The notes beneath the pieces are model-generated. The model worked only from the letters and a program-made list of their open reading frames with translations, was not told where the DNA came from and made no database searches. A stretch of 64,000 bases of DNA, taken from NCBI RefSeq assembly GCF_910592395.1, contig NC_088315.1, positions 6,078,501 through 6,142,500 of the forward strand, given 5' to 3'. A program made the position numbers and the translations under genes. The DNA is from Lineus longissimus (Eukaryota > Nemertea > Pilidiophora > Heteronemertea > Lineidae). The number at the start of each line of letters is the position of its first letter. Within the stretch, counting starts at the first letter, position 1. Positions 1-12,800 of the stretch are shown piece by piece.

Positions 1-1408
1 CTGAATTCAATGTTTGTTGCTGAAATTGAATGGTTTGAATGTATAAGAGTTGAAATTTACAAAATCAATGCTTGTGTTAGCCCCCCAGATCGCAAAAATC
101 AAAATGGTCGCCAGGACTTCCTGGTGTAAAGCCATTGTGAATTATATGACACAAGAAAATGTGTTACACCCCATTCTATGGGTAATAAGCACTGATAACG
201 TGAATACCACTGCAAGTTTGTTACCATGCAATATCATTCACCATCCTAAGGATATACTATTACAAATAGCAAATGATGTCAGAATATGACGACATGCGTG
301 TCAGTTTATAATCCCTGGGAAAATATTGTGGGATTTGTCAACATTAATCTCCAAGGACCATCATATTCATCCAGCCACATTACAAGAGGTCGGCGATGTT
401 TAAACAGCTGTGTAGATCGTTTTCAGCCAAAACATTTTGAAATGTAATGGGTTAAAGAATGATGTCACTATTGTGACCGATTTCTGATCAATCCACTCGA
501 AAGTGTTTTTCAGATAGATGAGACCAAAGATACTTGGCTGACCTGTTGTACGTCACTAAACTGTGATAATGTTATCGAAAATAGCAGTAGTGTATATGAT
601 GGTCATACACTGCTGCAAATAGTAGTGTTTCTACGCAGTCCTAAAGAGCTTTAGTTGATACGATGAGAGAGATACTGTTCTTCTGCATTAGTGATAGCCC
701 TACCCTAGGGATAATCTATAGTGTTGTGCATAACCGACTATCATTTGGTAAATGTGATCCGGTCACATTTCTGAGATCAACTAAATACCTTTGGCCAGAA
801 TGATATGAAAAACACATACTAGACTTAACTCATAAATACGGATATATGCCAACAGCTAGGATTTGGATGTGTGCACTGAGTGACTCTATGATAATATGAC
901 AAAAAAACGTGGCTTTTATGATGTGAACTCTCATCTTCCTGGTGCACTTCTTTGTCAGTTGAATTCCTGCTGTTCCCTTGACAGCACAGCGTAAGGCATG
1001 ATAAATAAAGAGCTATAATCCATTATCGGAGATTTTGTTCCCATGACAGTAATCGAGCTAAGAAGGGCTATACGATTCTTTGAGTTTGTCCTTGATAAGA
1101 ATGCGAGAGTAAGAGTAACGTACCTTGAATTAAGATTGACCTTTGATGGACGTTACAGGTTTGGAAATTGGGTTTGAAAAATGTTGTCATCATATAAAGA
1201 AATCACATTCTCTCTCGTTTATCCCATAAGGCTCCTTAAAGGAAGATGTTCTGAAATTGCTCAATTTATTCAAGTTAATTGCCAGTATTTTGACCTTCAC
1301 TTTATTCATTGATTTCATTAAATTAAATCTTTGGTGTTTTTGCATTGCTTCTAGCTAATTTGACTTAGACATTGGTCACATCATCTCACAGTCTGTGTAT
1401 TTTTTCAG
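1..1408. other. Non-coding, probably intron of the gene ending at 2016
   Basis: No convincing exon was found on either strand. The stretch is AT-rich and ends in a pyrimidine-rich tract and AG at 1407-1408 that works as a splice acceptor for the next exon, so it is best read as the tail of an intron. Confidence 0.5.
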
Positions 1409-2016
1409 ATCCGCGAAAAATACTTGACAAGACAGAGGAGGACGAAATGGATTGGCTTCGGACAACTGTATACACAGCAGTCGGCTGTATCATTGCGATG
1501 GTCCTCATCATCGCCATATTGATTGTGGCAATTCTCCGCATCCGGATGAAAAGAGAGCAAGCACGACTAGCACAACTTGACCGAACACCGATACAAACTG
1601 TTGGGACAGTGGGTCCCGTGAGTACCAGCACCATCGGTACGATTGATACCTCTAGTCCGTACGTCCAGCGGTGTCCTCCATCGATGGACACAGGCATAGG
1701 CGACACCTTCGAGTCGTCAGAGGCGACAATACACGCAGAGCTGTCATCCCTAATAGTCGAAGCCCCACCGCCTTATATTGAGCATGACCCACATCTTCCG
1801 TGTGATGAGGAGGCTCCACCTCCGTACGAAACGATGGATGGTAGACGAACAGAACGCAGGCAGCGTTCTTCTGATAGAAGCCGGACAACGCAACGGAAAG
1901 AGCATCGTCATCACTCCCCACGGATTTCCCCCGGACGGTCGCCTCGTACAGACTCTAGGCAAGGGGCTACTGTTCCCTCACCATATGTGCCCATGTTGTA
2001 TGAAGTGTCCTTATGA
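1409..2016 (+). CDS. 3'-terminal exon of a single-pass membrane protein with cytoplasmic PPxY motifs
   Basis: The open frame after the acceptor at 1407-1408 encodes about 202 residues to a TGA at 2014-2016; the exon is entered in phase 1. A hydrophobic segment rich in I, V, A and L (starting near VGCIIAMVLIIAILIVAIL) is followed by a basic stop-transfer run (RIRMKREQ), giving a type I topology with a long cytoplasmic tail. The tail has two PPPY motifs (APPPYIE and APPPYET), the known ligand of NEDD4-type WW domains, then an Arg/Ser-rich end. This recalls tails of LDLRAD3- or PMEPA1-like proteins, but the ectodomain lies outside the window and I cannot name the gene. An AATAAA lies just after the stop, near 2028. 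Ubiquitin-ligase recruitment is inferred from the motifs only. Confidence 0.6.
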
Positions 2017-5000
2017 GGTTTGAGGGAATAAAACCTTTTGTGTTCAAGATAAACTCAAGAACTCTCAAAAATAAGAGTAACAGTGAAAGGTAGAGAAAAA
2101 TTCATGAAGTGTAATCATTGATTGATTATGCCCTTAGGGGTACTATAAAAATGTACAGTTTTAGAAATTCTCGTCACACCTTTTTGGCAATTTTGTGGAT
2201 GAAGAATTTCTCCTGAAGCCCCCCAGTTTTTGAGAGGTCAACTTTCTGTGATAGGTGTCTCTGAGCTGTCTTTTCCTGCTCACGGAATCTCTATCCATTG
2301 TTCATTACTTAAATCAAAAGGTGCGTGCAATATGTTTGATCTTATTGACAGAAGAAGATAGAATTGAAATATGGAATAGAATTTTCCAAACGTTTGGTAT
2401 GTCAGAACATTGCTGTCAGTTTATGCACAATGTTTCTGGCATTATTGTCAGTTATAGATGGCATAGTTATGGTACACAGAACCACAAACCTGCAGGTTTT
2501 TCCATGGAGACCATACAGCCAACTCTATTCTGATGATCGTTTTTGGACATTTTCTGTCACCTTGGTTTATCCTTGTGTGCAATTTTACGGAACACACATC
2601 ATAATGGTAGTTAAGCCACTGCCCCTGTTGATTTAGCATTGATATTATCCATTCTTGGGATATGTTGAATATTTCACCAGATTGTAATTTTTGGTGCCAG
2701 TGTACTTTATATGATATGTACATGTAGGTTCAGTATTGTTTATGTGGATTCATCAGATTTTATATAAGAATTGTGATGCAAAGATGTCATGTTTAGTCAT
2801 CAGTATTTTGTTTTCAGTCATGTGGTGTCAATTGGCAGACATGTAGATTATATTATTCTGGAATGGACCAGGGATCGAAATTCTCAGACTCGAAAAGTAG
2901 TTGCTGAAACTTGATAGGGTTGAGCTCTTGATTTTTCTGAACAGTTTCTTTTTGTTGAGCCAGTGTTGAGATATCTAGTAGGGTTATAATAGCTGTACTA
3001 GTACTACTAGAGTAAGTAATAAGGCAAGAGTAATAATGGTAGTGTCTTTGTGGCAGGAGCTCCAAAAGCCGTGCAGATAAGTACATGTGCTAATGAAGAA
3101 AAATCGTTTAACAATGTTTAAGGGGGAATTTAAAGTCAAGTTGAATTTTCATCTCTGTTGCTTGGTTATCAATTGTAGTGAAAATTGTATTTGTGAGGCA
3201 TCGTCCACTTATTCTGACGCACAAATAAGCCAGTATGGTGATCCTCAGTGGCAGATCCAGATATTTTGGATAGAGGGGGTTGCAGCCAAACCTAGAAGAG
3301 AGACCGAAGGTTTGATCTTAGCAACAAAAAGGGTTGGAACCTACCCGAACTATTTTTAAAATAATTTCGGTGCCAAGAAGCCATTTTCCTGGCATCTGAG
3401 GGCCGGTTCTTTCCGACAATATGGCGCGTGCATATTGTGCGCCCCCTAACTCTGCCACTGACCCTCTGTCTTGTAGTTTGGTAGTGGTAAGTTAGTGAGT
3501 ACCAAAGAGTGACAGTTTGATACCTGTTGATGTAATGTCTCCTGGTTGTATAGTTAGTGTCCCCATGGATGGGTCTGTGTGATTCACTTTTATAAGGTTA
3601 GTAGCACATCATTTTTTGGCTCTGGCATTGTTGTTCTACATCAATAAATTGGCCTGTGGAGTACATTAGTTGTCGCCAATGCAGAACACTTGTCCAAGGC
3701 GTGTTACAACAACAGGACAATTGACCTCGCTCCAGGCAGCCTTAACAGTGGCTGCTACAGTATATGATATTGTCATACCTAATAGGATCCAGGTATGAAG
3801 TCGAATTTTATACAATATTTTGACCCAATTAAAAGTTAGGGTTAATGATATTTTCCCTTCGAATCGACTATTGGCAGCCATGACCACCATTGTAGTACGG
3901 TAGCCCAAATACAGAATAATTCATATACATTGTACATCGATATTGTATTTTTGGCCGAGCAGATTCGTTTTGATATAAGATCAACAACTAAGGTGCCTTC
4001 GTCTGAATTTTGATACTTTCTGCATTGTTGTTTTATCTTGTATTTATATGCTATTGATTTTGTTCGGTTGTGAAATTTCGCTGATCTGTCAGTAACCATG
4101 ACACCTTGACCTTAGATCATTGTTTTGTTCGTCATACATGTTATAATCAACAGAGTACTGACACCACCGTTTCTGAAATTTCACTGTCTCTCTTTTAGTT
4201 TCTTTAGTGCACTTACCTGGGGTGTTAGAAAGACAAATAAGCAAATACTGTGATTTGAATACTGATTATAGGAGCATTTCAAGAGAGGAACTTTATCCCC
4301 GGCATCAAAATTTAAAAAAAACACTGTAAGCAAACTGGTTTGAAAAATATGAAAAAATTAAATACGAAAATCTGCTGTCACCCATTGAGAATGACATTGC
4401 CAGAAGGTCGAATGGGCAAAAAACCATGATGAGACTAATTGAAAAGACATTAGGACAGACAAGTTCCATAAATACAAAGTTTTCAATTGTGTATCTTTTC
4501 TATTTTCACAAAATTTCCACCTTTCCTCAACTGCAACTTGTTGATACCTTGATAACTTTCATGCTCATGATTCTACTAACTAACGTTGTTGAAAATGTTT
4601 GTTAAGTATGATTGTCGGTGCTAGTTTTAGAAGCAAGAAACATTTAGATGAAACTCACTTCACTTTGGATATTTTTTGACATATTGTAGCATTTGGTTTT
4701 TCATCATTCTTTGAATTACAATTATATTCAAGGAGACATTGAATACACTTCACCAGTTCACCTTTTATTGAATACGTTTCTTCCAGCATCTTAATAATAG
4801 TAGCAATACAAACATGTTCACCATTGCTTCCAGACGACTGTGGAAATTTTGCTTGGTGGTTGCATTTTTATGGCATATTTCAGTGCTTTCTGTTCGCCAC
4901 TTACTAGTCTGATTATGATACATGTACATATGTTAAACAACATAGCAATGATAGTTCAGACAGTCCTACAATGAGATAAGGCAGAAACTCCCAAGAAAAA

Positions 5001-5506
5001 TCAGACTTCAGACTTACTATATTTTACCATTGTAGGAATGAAGTTCTCTTCGCATGAATGTCGTCCTTTGCTAGTCATAATATTATTTCATAATGATGTG
5101 TTGTCTATTTGACAACTTGGACAACATATTTTCAGTGTCATCACATTTTATACTTTTCATCATACTTTCTGTCATACAATTGAGCTCAGATCTTGGACTT
5201 GTTTTTGTGAGCTTGCGTGTAATTATTGTGCAATTTGTGATCAGACAATCGTTTATTATTACAAGTTACTATCAGCTCTTTATCATTGCTATCAACTCTC
5301 TTCACTACTTAATAAGACCCTAATAAAACTGAACTGAACACAAGTACGACACTATCTGAAATAAGCTAGTTTTTTCAGCATGAGTTGTTCTTTGGTAAAG
5401 ACAAGAACTGGTTTCATTAACACACACATGGATTTATTCCAAACCATTTCAGCATCAACTTTTGCTTTCATATACACTTACATTCATGAATACATTTCGA
5501 CAACAT
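2017..5506. other. Intergenic / 3' UTR, no gene seen
   Basis: No exon with splice sites and coherent protein sequence was recognised. The beginning is presumably the 3' UTR of the PPxY gene. AATAAA signals occur near 2028 and 3641 and again near 5322, so the transcript end is uncertain. Confidence 0.4.
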
Positions 5507-5838
5507 TTTGGGTGTAGGAGGATATATGGGTGTACTTAACAGTATGGGGTGCAAATCATCATTTTGGGTGTAGGAGGATATATGGGTGTACTTAACAGTA
5601 TGGGGTGCAGACCATCATTTTGGGTGTAGGAGGATATATGGGTGTACTTAACAGTATGAGGTGCAAACCATCATTTTGGGTGTAGGAGGATATATATGAG
5701 TGTACTAAACAGTATGGGGTGCAAACCATCATTTTGGGGATATATGAGTGTACTAAACAGTATGGGGTGCAAACCATCATTTTGGGGGTAGTAGGATATA
5801 TGGGTGTACTTAACAATATAGGGTGCAAACCATCAGGA
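5507..5838. repeat. Minisatellite, about 57-bp unit, about six copies
   Basis: A unit containing 'ttttgggtgtaggaggata' and 'cagtatggggtgcaaacc' repeats six times with small indels. The open frame seen on the minus strand here is a by-product of the repeat. Confidence 0.9.
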
Positions 5839-6887
5839 AAGTGTGCATATTATGGATGTGTCTTAACCACCTTTGTATTAAGCGATCAGTTGCCGTGATT
5901 TCTCTCTAACCAGTGTAAATCTGTCATAATAGGCGAATGTTGCGTTTAAGTAGATGAATAACCTCTATCTTGTATTGTGATGTCGTCGAGGTGACTGTTT
6001 ATGGGATGTGAATAGTATTGCCAAATTTGGCACTGTCTGGAATGGTTAACTGTTGAGCACGTCAAAACTTGCCCTTCAGAAAAATCCAGTTCTTGGTAGG
6101 CGTTGATCATTGGAAACCTATTCAAATCTTGCCCCTCAGACATATTCAGCTCTTGAGTTAGTGTTGATGAACTGTGACCTTGTTATAGTCGATGTTTAGA
6201 TACGCACACTAATAGCAGCTTGATATCTATGTAGTCACTGCGCCCATATTGTTTGGGTATCAGAGTATGTGTTCTGGAACAGTGTTGAAGGTATAAAAGC
6301 CTTCTCCGTTCATTAAAAAACTGATTGGAAACTGATCTTGTGGTCCTCTGGAATCTAAATTTGCTCAGTCCTCACTAGTGCTAATGGCAGTCAGATGTTT
6401 GATGTTGCCTGTACGAGGTGCTTATCTTCAGTTGTATATGTTGTTGATAGATCAGTCGTGCCTGGTCTTACTCATGTTATTGCTGGGACAGCTGTGCCTG
6501 GTGTTTACTCACTGTACATAATATTACTGTGTTTTCCATGAATAATGATCATTATGACTTTTTCAGATGGTGTTTTTTTGTTCTTTTGTTTGGCAGATTA
6601 GGTAGGTATCATTATATTACACAGCTGAACCCATCAACAACACCTGCCCAACATTTTCTAAAATTCACCTTCTCCATACATGTTCTCTTCTTTTTGGTCC
6701 ACTGATATCCACAGCTTCCTCAAGTTTAACAGTGGATCCCATAATAAATGCAGAATCAGCAGGACATTTCCAAGTCCTAAATTAGGTGGGATGTTTCAAT
6801 GAGCATAGCAGTTACACAAACCAGAGCACAATGCCATTTCTGCAATATACGTGTGGCATTGCAAAACTGTTTTGAAGAATTTTCAAA
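5839..6887. other. 3' flank of the minus-strand GH38-like gene, no other gene seen
   Basis: No coding signal was recognised. As the DNA directly after the stop codon of the minus-strand gene, it should include that gene's 3' UTR. A plus-strand TTTATT (AATAAA on minus) is found only further left, near 5429. Confidence 0.4.
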
Positions 6888-9800
6888 TTATAGTCTTTCA
6901 AATTTGGTTCCTTCTGTGTAGCTCCGAGATGCAGAAATCTTTGGCCAGGCTTTCAATTTCTGGTGCAATAAATTGATGGAGAACCTGGCTTTGAAGTCCT
7001 CATCGCCCTTACTAAAGGGATACCATAGGACGTAATTTAAATTCCATAAGTTATTGAAGAGGTTGTAGGACACACCAGTGATCGCGTCGGTCTGGTGAAG
7101 TGGTAGGGGTAATGCTGTTCCTGGGAGAGTCTTTGTGATTGTCGAAACTAATGCTACATCTTTGGACGTGAATTCTATACCATTGCCGTCCTTGTCTGTG
7201 TAAGATACTCCCCTGTCGATGGCTAGAAGAAGCAGAGAAAACAAAATGTTGAACAATGTTTCGCTCACTCAGTGCTATGTTGATATCTGGATTGAGAGAC
7301 AGGATTTCTCATTGAATGAGGAACTTTTTCAACACGTCGGTGTGCTCTTGTCCTGTGGGTGACACCAGTGACCACCAAAACTGACCACGTTCTTTCATTT
7401 TGTGTCATTCAAACTTACCTATGGAACACTTTTGCATGTTACTCCATTTGGGCTCAAACACAAGAGTATCCCTTTAATTTTCTAAAGGGAGAACTGAGTT
7501 AACAGCTCGGCCGCCAGGCGGCGCCCTGACCGATCCCGCGAGATCGCGCCGATCTCATGCCGCCATATTCAGTCTTTACTCTTGTGCTTCTACGAAGCAC
7601 ATCGTTTTTGGCTCACCGTAGGGGAGTCTTTACAATACCGCAGTGTCCGTCGTCCGTCGTCGTCTGTCGTCGTCCGTCGTCGTCGTATCCTGTTTCAAAA
7701 ACAGTGGCACGTTTCTTAACCGCTAGGGCTATGAACTTAAAACTTTGTACACAGCACCCCCTAGGTCAGGTGACCTCTTACACTGAATTTCGGTCCGATC
7801 TGATTCTCAACTTGGCCACCAGGGGGCCAAATGTCGATATCTAAAAAGTGTGATATCTCGCTTATTAGTGACTTGTTTTCGATGAAACTTGTGTTGTAGG
7901 TACTCATAGCAAATATACATCTTATATCATACGGGTTTTTTAATTTGACCTACTTTTCAAGTTCACAGAGGTCATATGGCGTAAATTGGCCGTTAGAGTG
8001 TAAACTATGGCACGTTTCTTAACCACTAAAGCTATGAACTTGAAACTTGGTACATATACCCCCTATATCACATAGCCTCTGGTGCTGAATTTCAGTTTGA
8101 TCTGATTCTCAACTTTGCCACCAGGGGGCCAAAAGTGGATATCTAAAAAGTGTGATATCTCGCTTATAAGTGACTTGTTTTCGATAAAATTTTTATGGTA
8201 GGTACTCTTAGGAAGAATACATCACATGTCTTACGGGTTTTTAATTTGACCTACTTTTCAAGGTCACAGAGGTCATATGGCGTAAATTGGCCGTTGGAGT
8301 GTAAACTATGGCACGTTTCTTAACCAGTAAAGCTATGAACTTGAAACTTGGTGCATATAACCCCCTACATCAGATAACCTTTGATGCCGAATTTTGGCCT
8401 GATCTGATTCTTTATTCAGCCACCAGGGGGCCATAATGGAAAAAGGAAGAAGTGCAATATCTTGCTTATTTTAGTGAATTGTTTTCGATAAAATTTTTAT
8501 GGCAGGGACTTCTAGCAAGGATACACCACATGTCCTACGATTTTTGGATTTGACCTCCTTTTCTAGGTCACAGAGGTCAAATGGCGTAAATTGGCCATTA
8601 GAGTGTAACTATGGCACGTTTCTTAACTGCTGAAGCTATGAACTTGAAAGTTGGTACATGTAACCCCCTACATCAGATAATCTCTGACACCGAATTTTGG
8701 CCTCATCTGATTCTTGATTTGGCCACCAGGGGGTCAAAACTGAAAAAGTAGGACGTGCAATATCTTGCTTATTAATGACTTTTTTTCGATGAATTTTTTA
8801 TTGCAGGGACTCTTAGCAATCACACGATATTGATCTTGTTGATGTCATAGACAATTATTGGTTGGATCATAAACTTATATATACTGCCCTGTCTTATTAC
8901 TTGACATCAATACACATCTAAAAAAAGTCTTCATGCCCGATTGTGTTCACCATATTCACCTCTAAACTAAGCATGATCCTGCCTACTAAAAGATGTATAC
9001 GGTGAGCACAATGGCCCCTGGCCGTTTCATTTCAAAGCTGCCGTGAATTCGATTTAAAACCAAATTCAACCAGCCAAGTCTAGACGATTTTTGGGTTCAT
9101 TCACCTACGGAGTAGACCGCCAAACTAATCTTGGCATTAGTATTGTCCAGTCTATTTAATTATAGACATTTTCTTAGCTAGCTTAGTCGACCCGGCTCCA
9201 TTATTTTGATCTTGGTAGGGTAGAGTTAAGTAGGCTATTCTCCGCTCTATTGTAATGAACAAGACTCAGATCCATTGCAATAGTGTTTAATTCAAGTAGG
9301 CATGTTTTCCTTTCCATTAATTATTGCGTCCTTTCTGGCCTACTTGGGGTTCCCAGTGTTTTTATTGTCATTGGTACCATTTTTTATATGGCGTACCCCT
9401 CCGACGGCATCCTTTGTCTCACCACAAAGGAATGCGTCTGGTGGCGGGAAACGGGCCGCGAAGACGCCTAAACCCTCTTCCGGTTCCGTTTCCGGGCATA
9501 TAACCCGGAGGTCTAGCAAACCTCCCGCCACCACCCCTTCCGTCAGCCGAGTTCCGGTTCCGGCCGCGGCTGCGAAGGATGCGGGATCTGACATTATTAA
9601 TGTCTGTGGTCCCAAGGGAGACTTACATCCAATAAGTCTCCAAGGGTTTAATATACCCCGGACCTCAGGGAACCTTCCGGTTCCCCTGTCGTCCGCTCCC
9701 CGAGTACAAGCCCTTTGTACCCGCGGGAGCACCCTGCTTCCGGTCCGCCGATTGCAGTTCCGGTTACTGACGCGGGTTCCCGTTTTTCAGTAACCGAAGA

Positions 9801-12800
9801 CTCTACTGGGGGTTTTTCTCAGTCTTTACTGCGAAATAACCCCAGTCCTCACGGACACAGTAGAGTAGGGCCGGACCTTATAACGCCACCTCCGAAACAC
9901 CATGCGTCTTCGGTAACAGCGTTTCCGCCCTCCGTACCTCCTTCTAAAAGGGCTTCCGGTAGCTCCATACCGGCGAAGGAGTTACGGGCATTTCCGGTTT
10001 CGGACTTCGTCCTACCGGAAATGCAGGCACCTTCCTACGTTGGCCAACCTCTTGGGTGGAACCAACCGGAAGTGCCACCCCCTCCTCGTAGCAGAGGCGT
10101 CGTTCCCATGGAACGAGCTACGCAGAGAGGACATCTGAACTCTAGTTCAGAATATGGGCAACTTCCGCTTCCGGAAGACCCATTCGCCCGCACATACGGC
10201 TTCCAGGGTTCGCTTATGCGCTCACCCTCGCCTCAACCGCCCGTCGTTGAGAGAAGCCGCACGTCGGGTCCGGAACCCGAGTCGGGACAGCAACTGTCCC
10301 AGCTCATCCAGATGGTAGCAGGTGTTTCTGATAGACTCAGCCATCTGGAGCAGGGTTCCGGTTCCTCTGGTGCGCCTGGTCCCATCGGATACCCACCATC
10401 CGACTCTTCTATTTTAGAGGAATTTTCTGAGAACGAGAGTTCTCAGCCAGGCTACCGCTCCCCCAATCAGGAGGAGCTGTCACCAGAGGAGGCCAGTATC
10501 CTGTCGGATATGAGGACACTCAGATCCTTGATCAGAGCGTACCTCCCGCAGGATCTGTGCCCTACCCCGCCGGAACTGCCAGCCTTGTCAACACCGACCT
10601 TTTCACTCTGGGGACAGGAAGTGGATCCCAATCCACAGGTTTCTCAAGGCTCCACTCGGGCACTTGAATTCCTTCCTCCCTCCCCGTCGGTGTTAGCAGT
10701 CTCTGAACTTTTGGAGCGTACAATCAGAGACTCACAAGGCGCCCACCAACGTACTTCCATCCCTGTCCTTCCGGCAGTCGGACCGGAAGCTTGGTGTAAA
10801 CCGGGGAAGTTGTTCACGGCACAACTTCCTCCCGTTAGGCAGTACCGCGCTGACTATTATCGAGTCAGCTCGGCCGGCTGTCCAGCTGCAGCATCGACTT
10901 CCATATTAAAGGACGATGTACAGCTGGACCAACTCGTGCCTAGGGTGACCTCCTCCTCGGCTTACCGAGACCTTAGAGCACAAGAGGGTCTGGCCAAAAA
11001 CACGTTAGCGGTGCTCTCCTACGCAGAGCACACTAACCTGGCCCTAGCCAGATCCCTAAAAGATAATGAGTCACTATCTGATGACACAAAATCGCTTGTG
11101 ACATCCTTGTCACATTCGATTAGGCACGCTATTGCGCTGTCCGCCAAGACCGCAGCAAATAGCGTCCTACTCCGTAGAGACGCCGCACTGGGCTCTCTCA
11201 ATGTCATCAGATCCCTCCAGCTGGAAGGGGCCTTAAGAACCGCTCCTATGGACGGTTCTTTCCTGTTCGCAGATTCTGTACAAGAGGCGGCTCAAGCACA
11301 GAAAGATTGGGACAAATTATATGCCCCCACTGCGACACAGAGGGCCAAGACCTCTCTACCTAACGCTAGAAAGATAGAGAGGCCCCAGCAGGCATCGGGT
11401 TCAATCCCGTACGCCAGGCAGGTCCTGCCTAGGCCTACCCCGCCTAGTCAGCCTGCTCCTGCTGGATCCTTCCGACGGGAAGCGGAGGGTCGCCGAACTG
11501 GAAAGAGGAAAAATACTTCCTCTAACCAGGGTGGATCCGGTCCGACTAAGCACTCCTTTCGCCCAAGGGGTGCTGGCCGGAAGAGGTGACTCCCCCCTCC
11601 TTTCTCCTCCCGGACGCAAAAAGGAGCCGACTCCGGTAGTCGGGGGCCGTCTGCAAAAATTTGCAGACATTTGGGACGATTGGTGCCCAGAGTGAAACTA
11701 GATTTCAACCGTACCCCCCCCCCCCCCCGACTACCATATATCCAACCCCAGTTCAGCCACCGAAGGACCCAGTCAAGGCCTCTGCCCTCCAAGCAGAGGT
11801 CGCGACATTACTGGAGAAGCAAGCTATCCAGGTCCTTCAAGATCCATGCTCCCCCGGCTTTTACAGCCACGTTTTCTTGGTTCCCAAGAAAGCAGGGACA
11901 TGGAGGCTGATCATAGACCTTTCCAGGTTAAACACCTTCTTGAATGTTCCTCATTTCAAGATGGAAACCACCAGGTCTATAGCAACGGCGATACAGCCCA
12001 ACGATTGGGCGGTATCGATGGATTTAATGGATGCGTACTTACATGTACCGATCCATCCAGACTATCAACACTTCCTTCGATTCCATTACGAAGGAAAGAC
12101 GTATCAATTCAGGGCCCTGCCGTTCGGTCTGGCATCGGCACCCCTAATTTTTACGATGATAGTCACAGCCTTCGTCGCTCCCTTTCACGTGATGGGGTTC
12201 AAGCTCCATCACTACCTAGACGATTGGCTACTCCGTTGCAAATCGCGGGAACTACTACTGCAACAACTTCAGGTTCTAAAGCAAAAAGTAGTTTCCGCAG
12301 GTTGGATTATCAACGAAACAAAGTCAGAATTCATACCATCCCAAGACTTCGTTTACGTTGGAGTTCGGTTCCTTACGGCCATAGGGAAAATGCTGCCCCC
12401 CCCTAGACAGGATAAAGAAAATTCTTCATCTCGTCGCAGAATTCAGAGGAAGGACTCAAGCTCCCGCAAGGCGATGCTTGAGCCTTTTGGGACTTCTGAA
12501 TTCGGCAGCAGACCAAATCCCCCTTGGCCGTCTATATATGCGTCCCATCCAGATGTTTCTAATGTCTCTATGGAAACCCCACAGGGACCCATTAGACAAG
12601 TTGGTATTGATACCTCAATACCTACTCAAGAACGTCTGGAACTTCTGGGAGTCGGAGACTCGTCTCCAAAGCGGTGTAGATCTTGCTCCACCGCCCCCAG
12701 AAGTGTCCCTGTTCACAGATGCTTCCCTACTAGGGTGGGGAGCACATCTGAACAACGGGGACATGTCCATAAGAGGTCTATGGACAAGGGAGGAGACCAT

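Noticed and set aside
5507-5838. Possible CRISPR array (regular repeats)
   Set aside because: Units are contiguous with no variable spacers, and the DNA is eukaryotic.
11846-12406. Open frame overlapping the RT part of the DIRS element
   Set aside because: Shadow of the RT frame; no RT motif in this frame.
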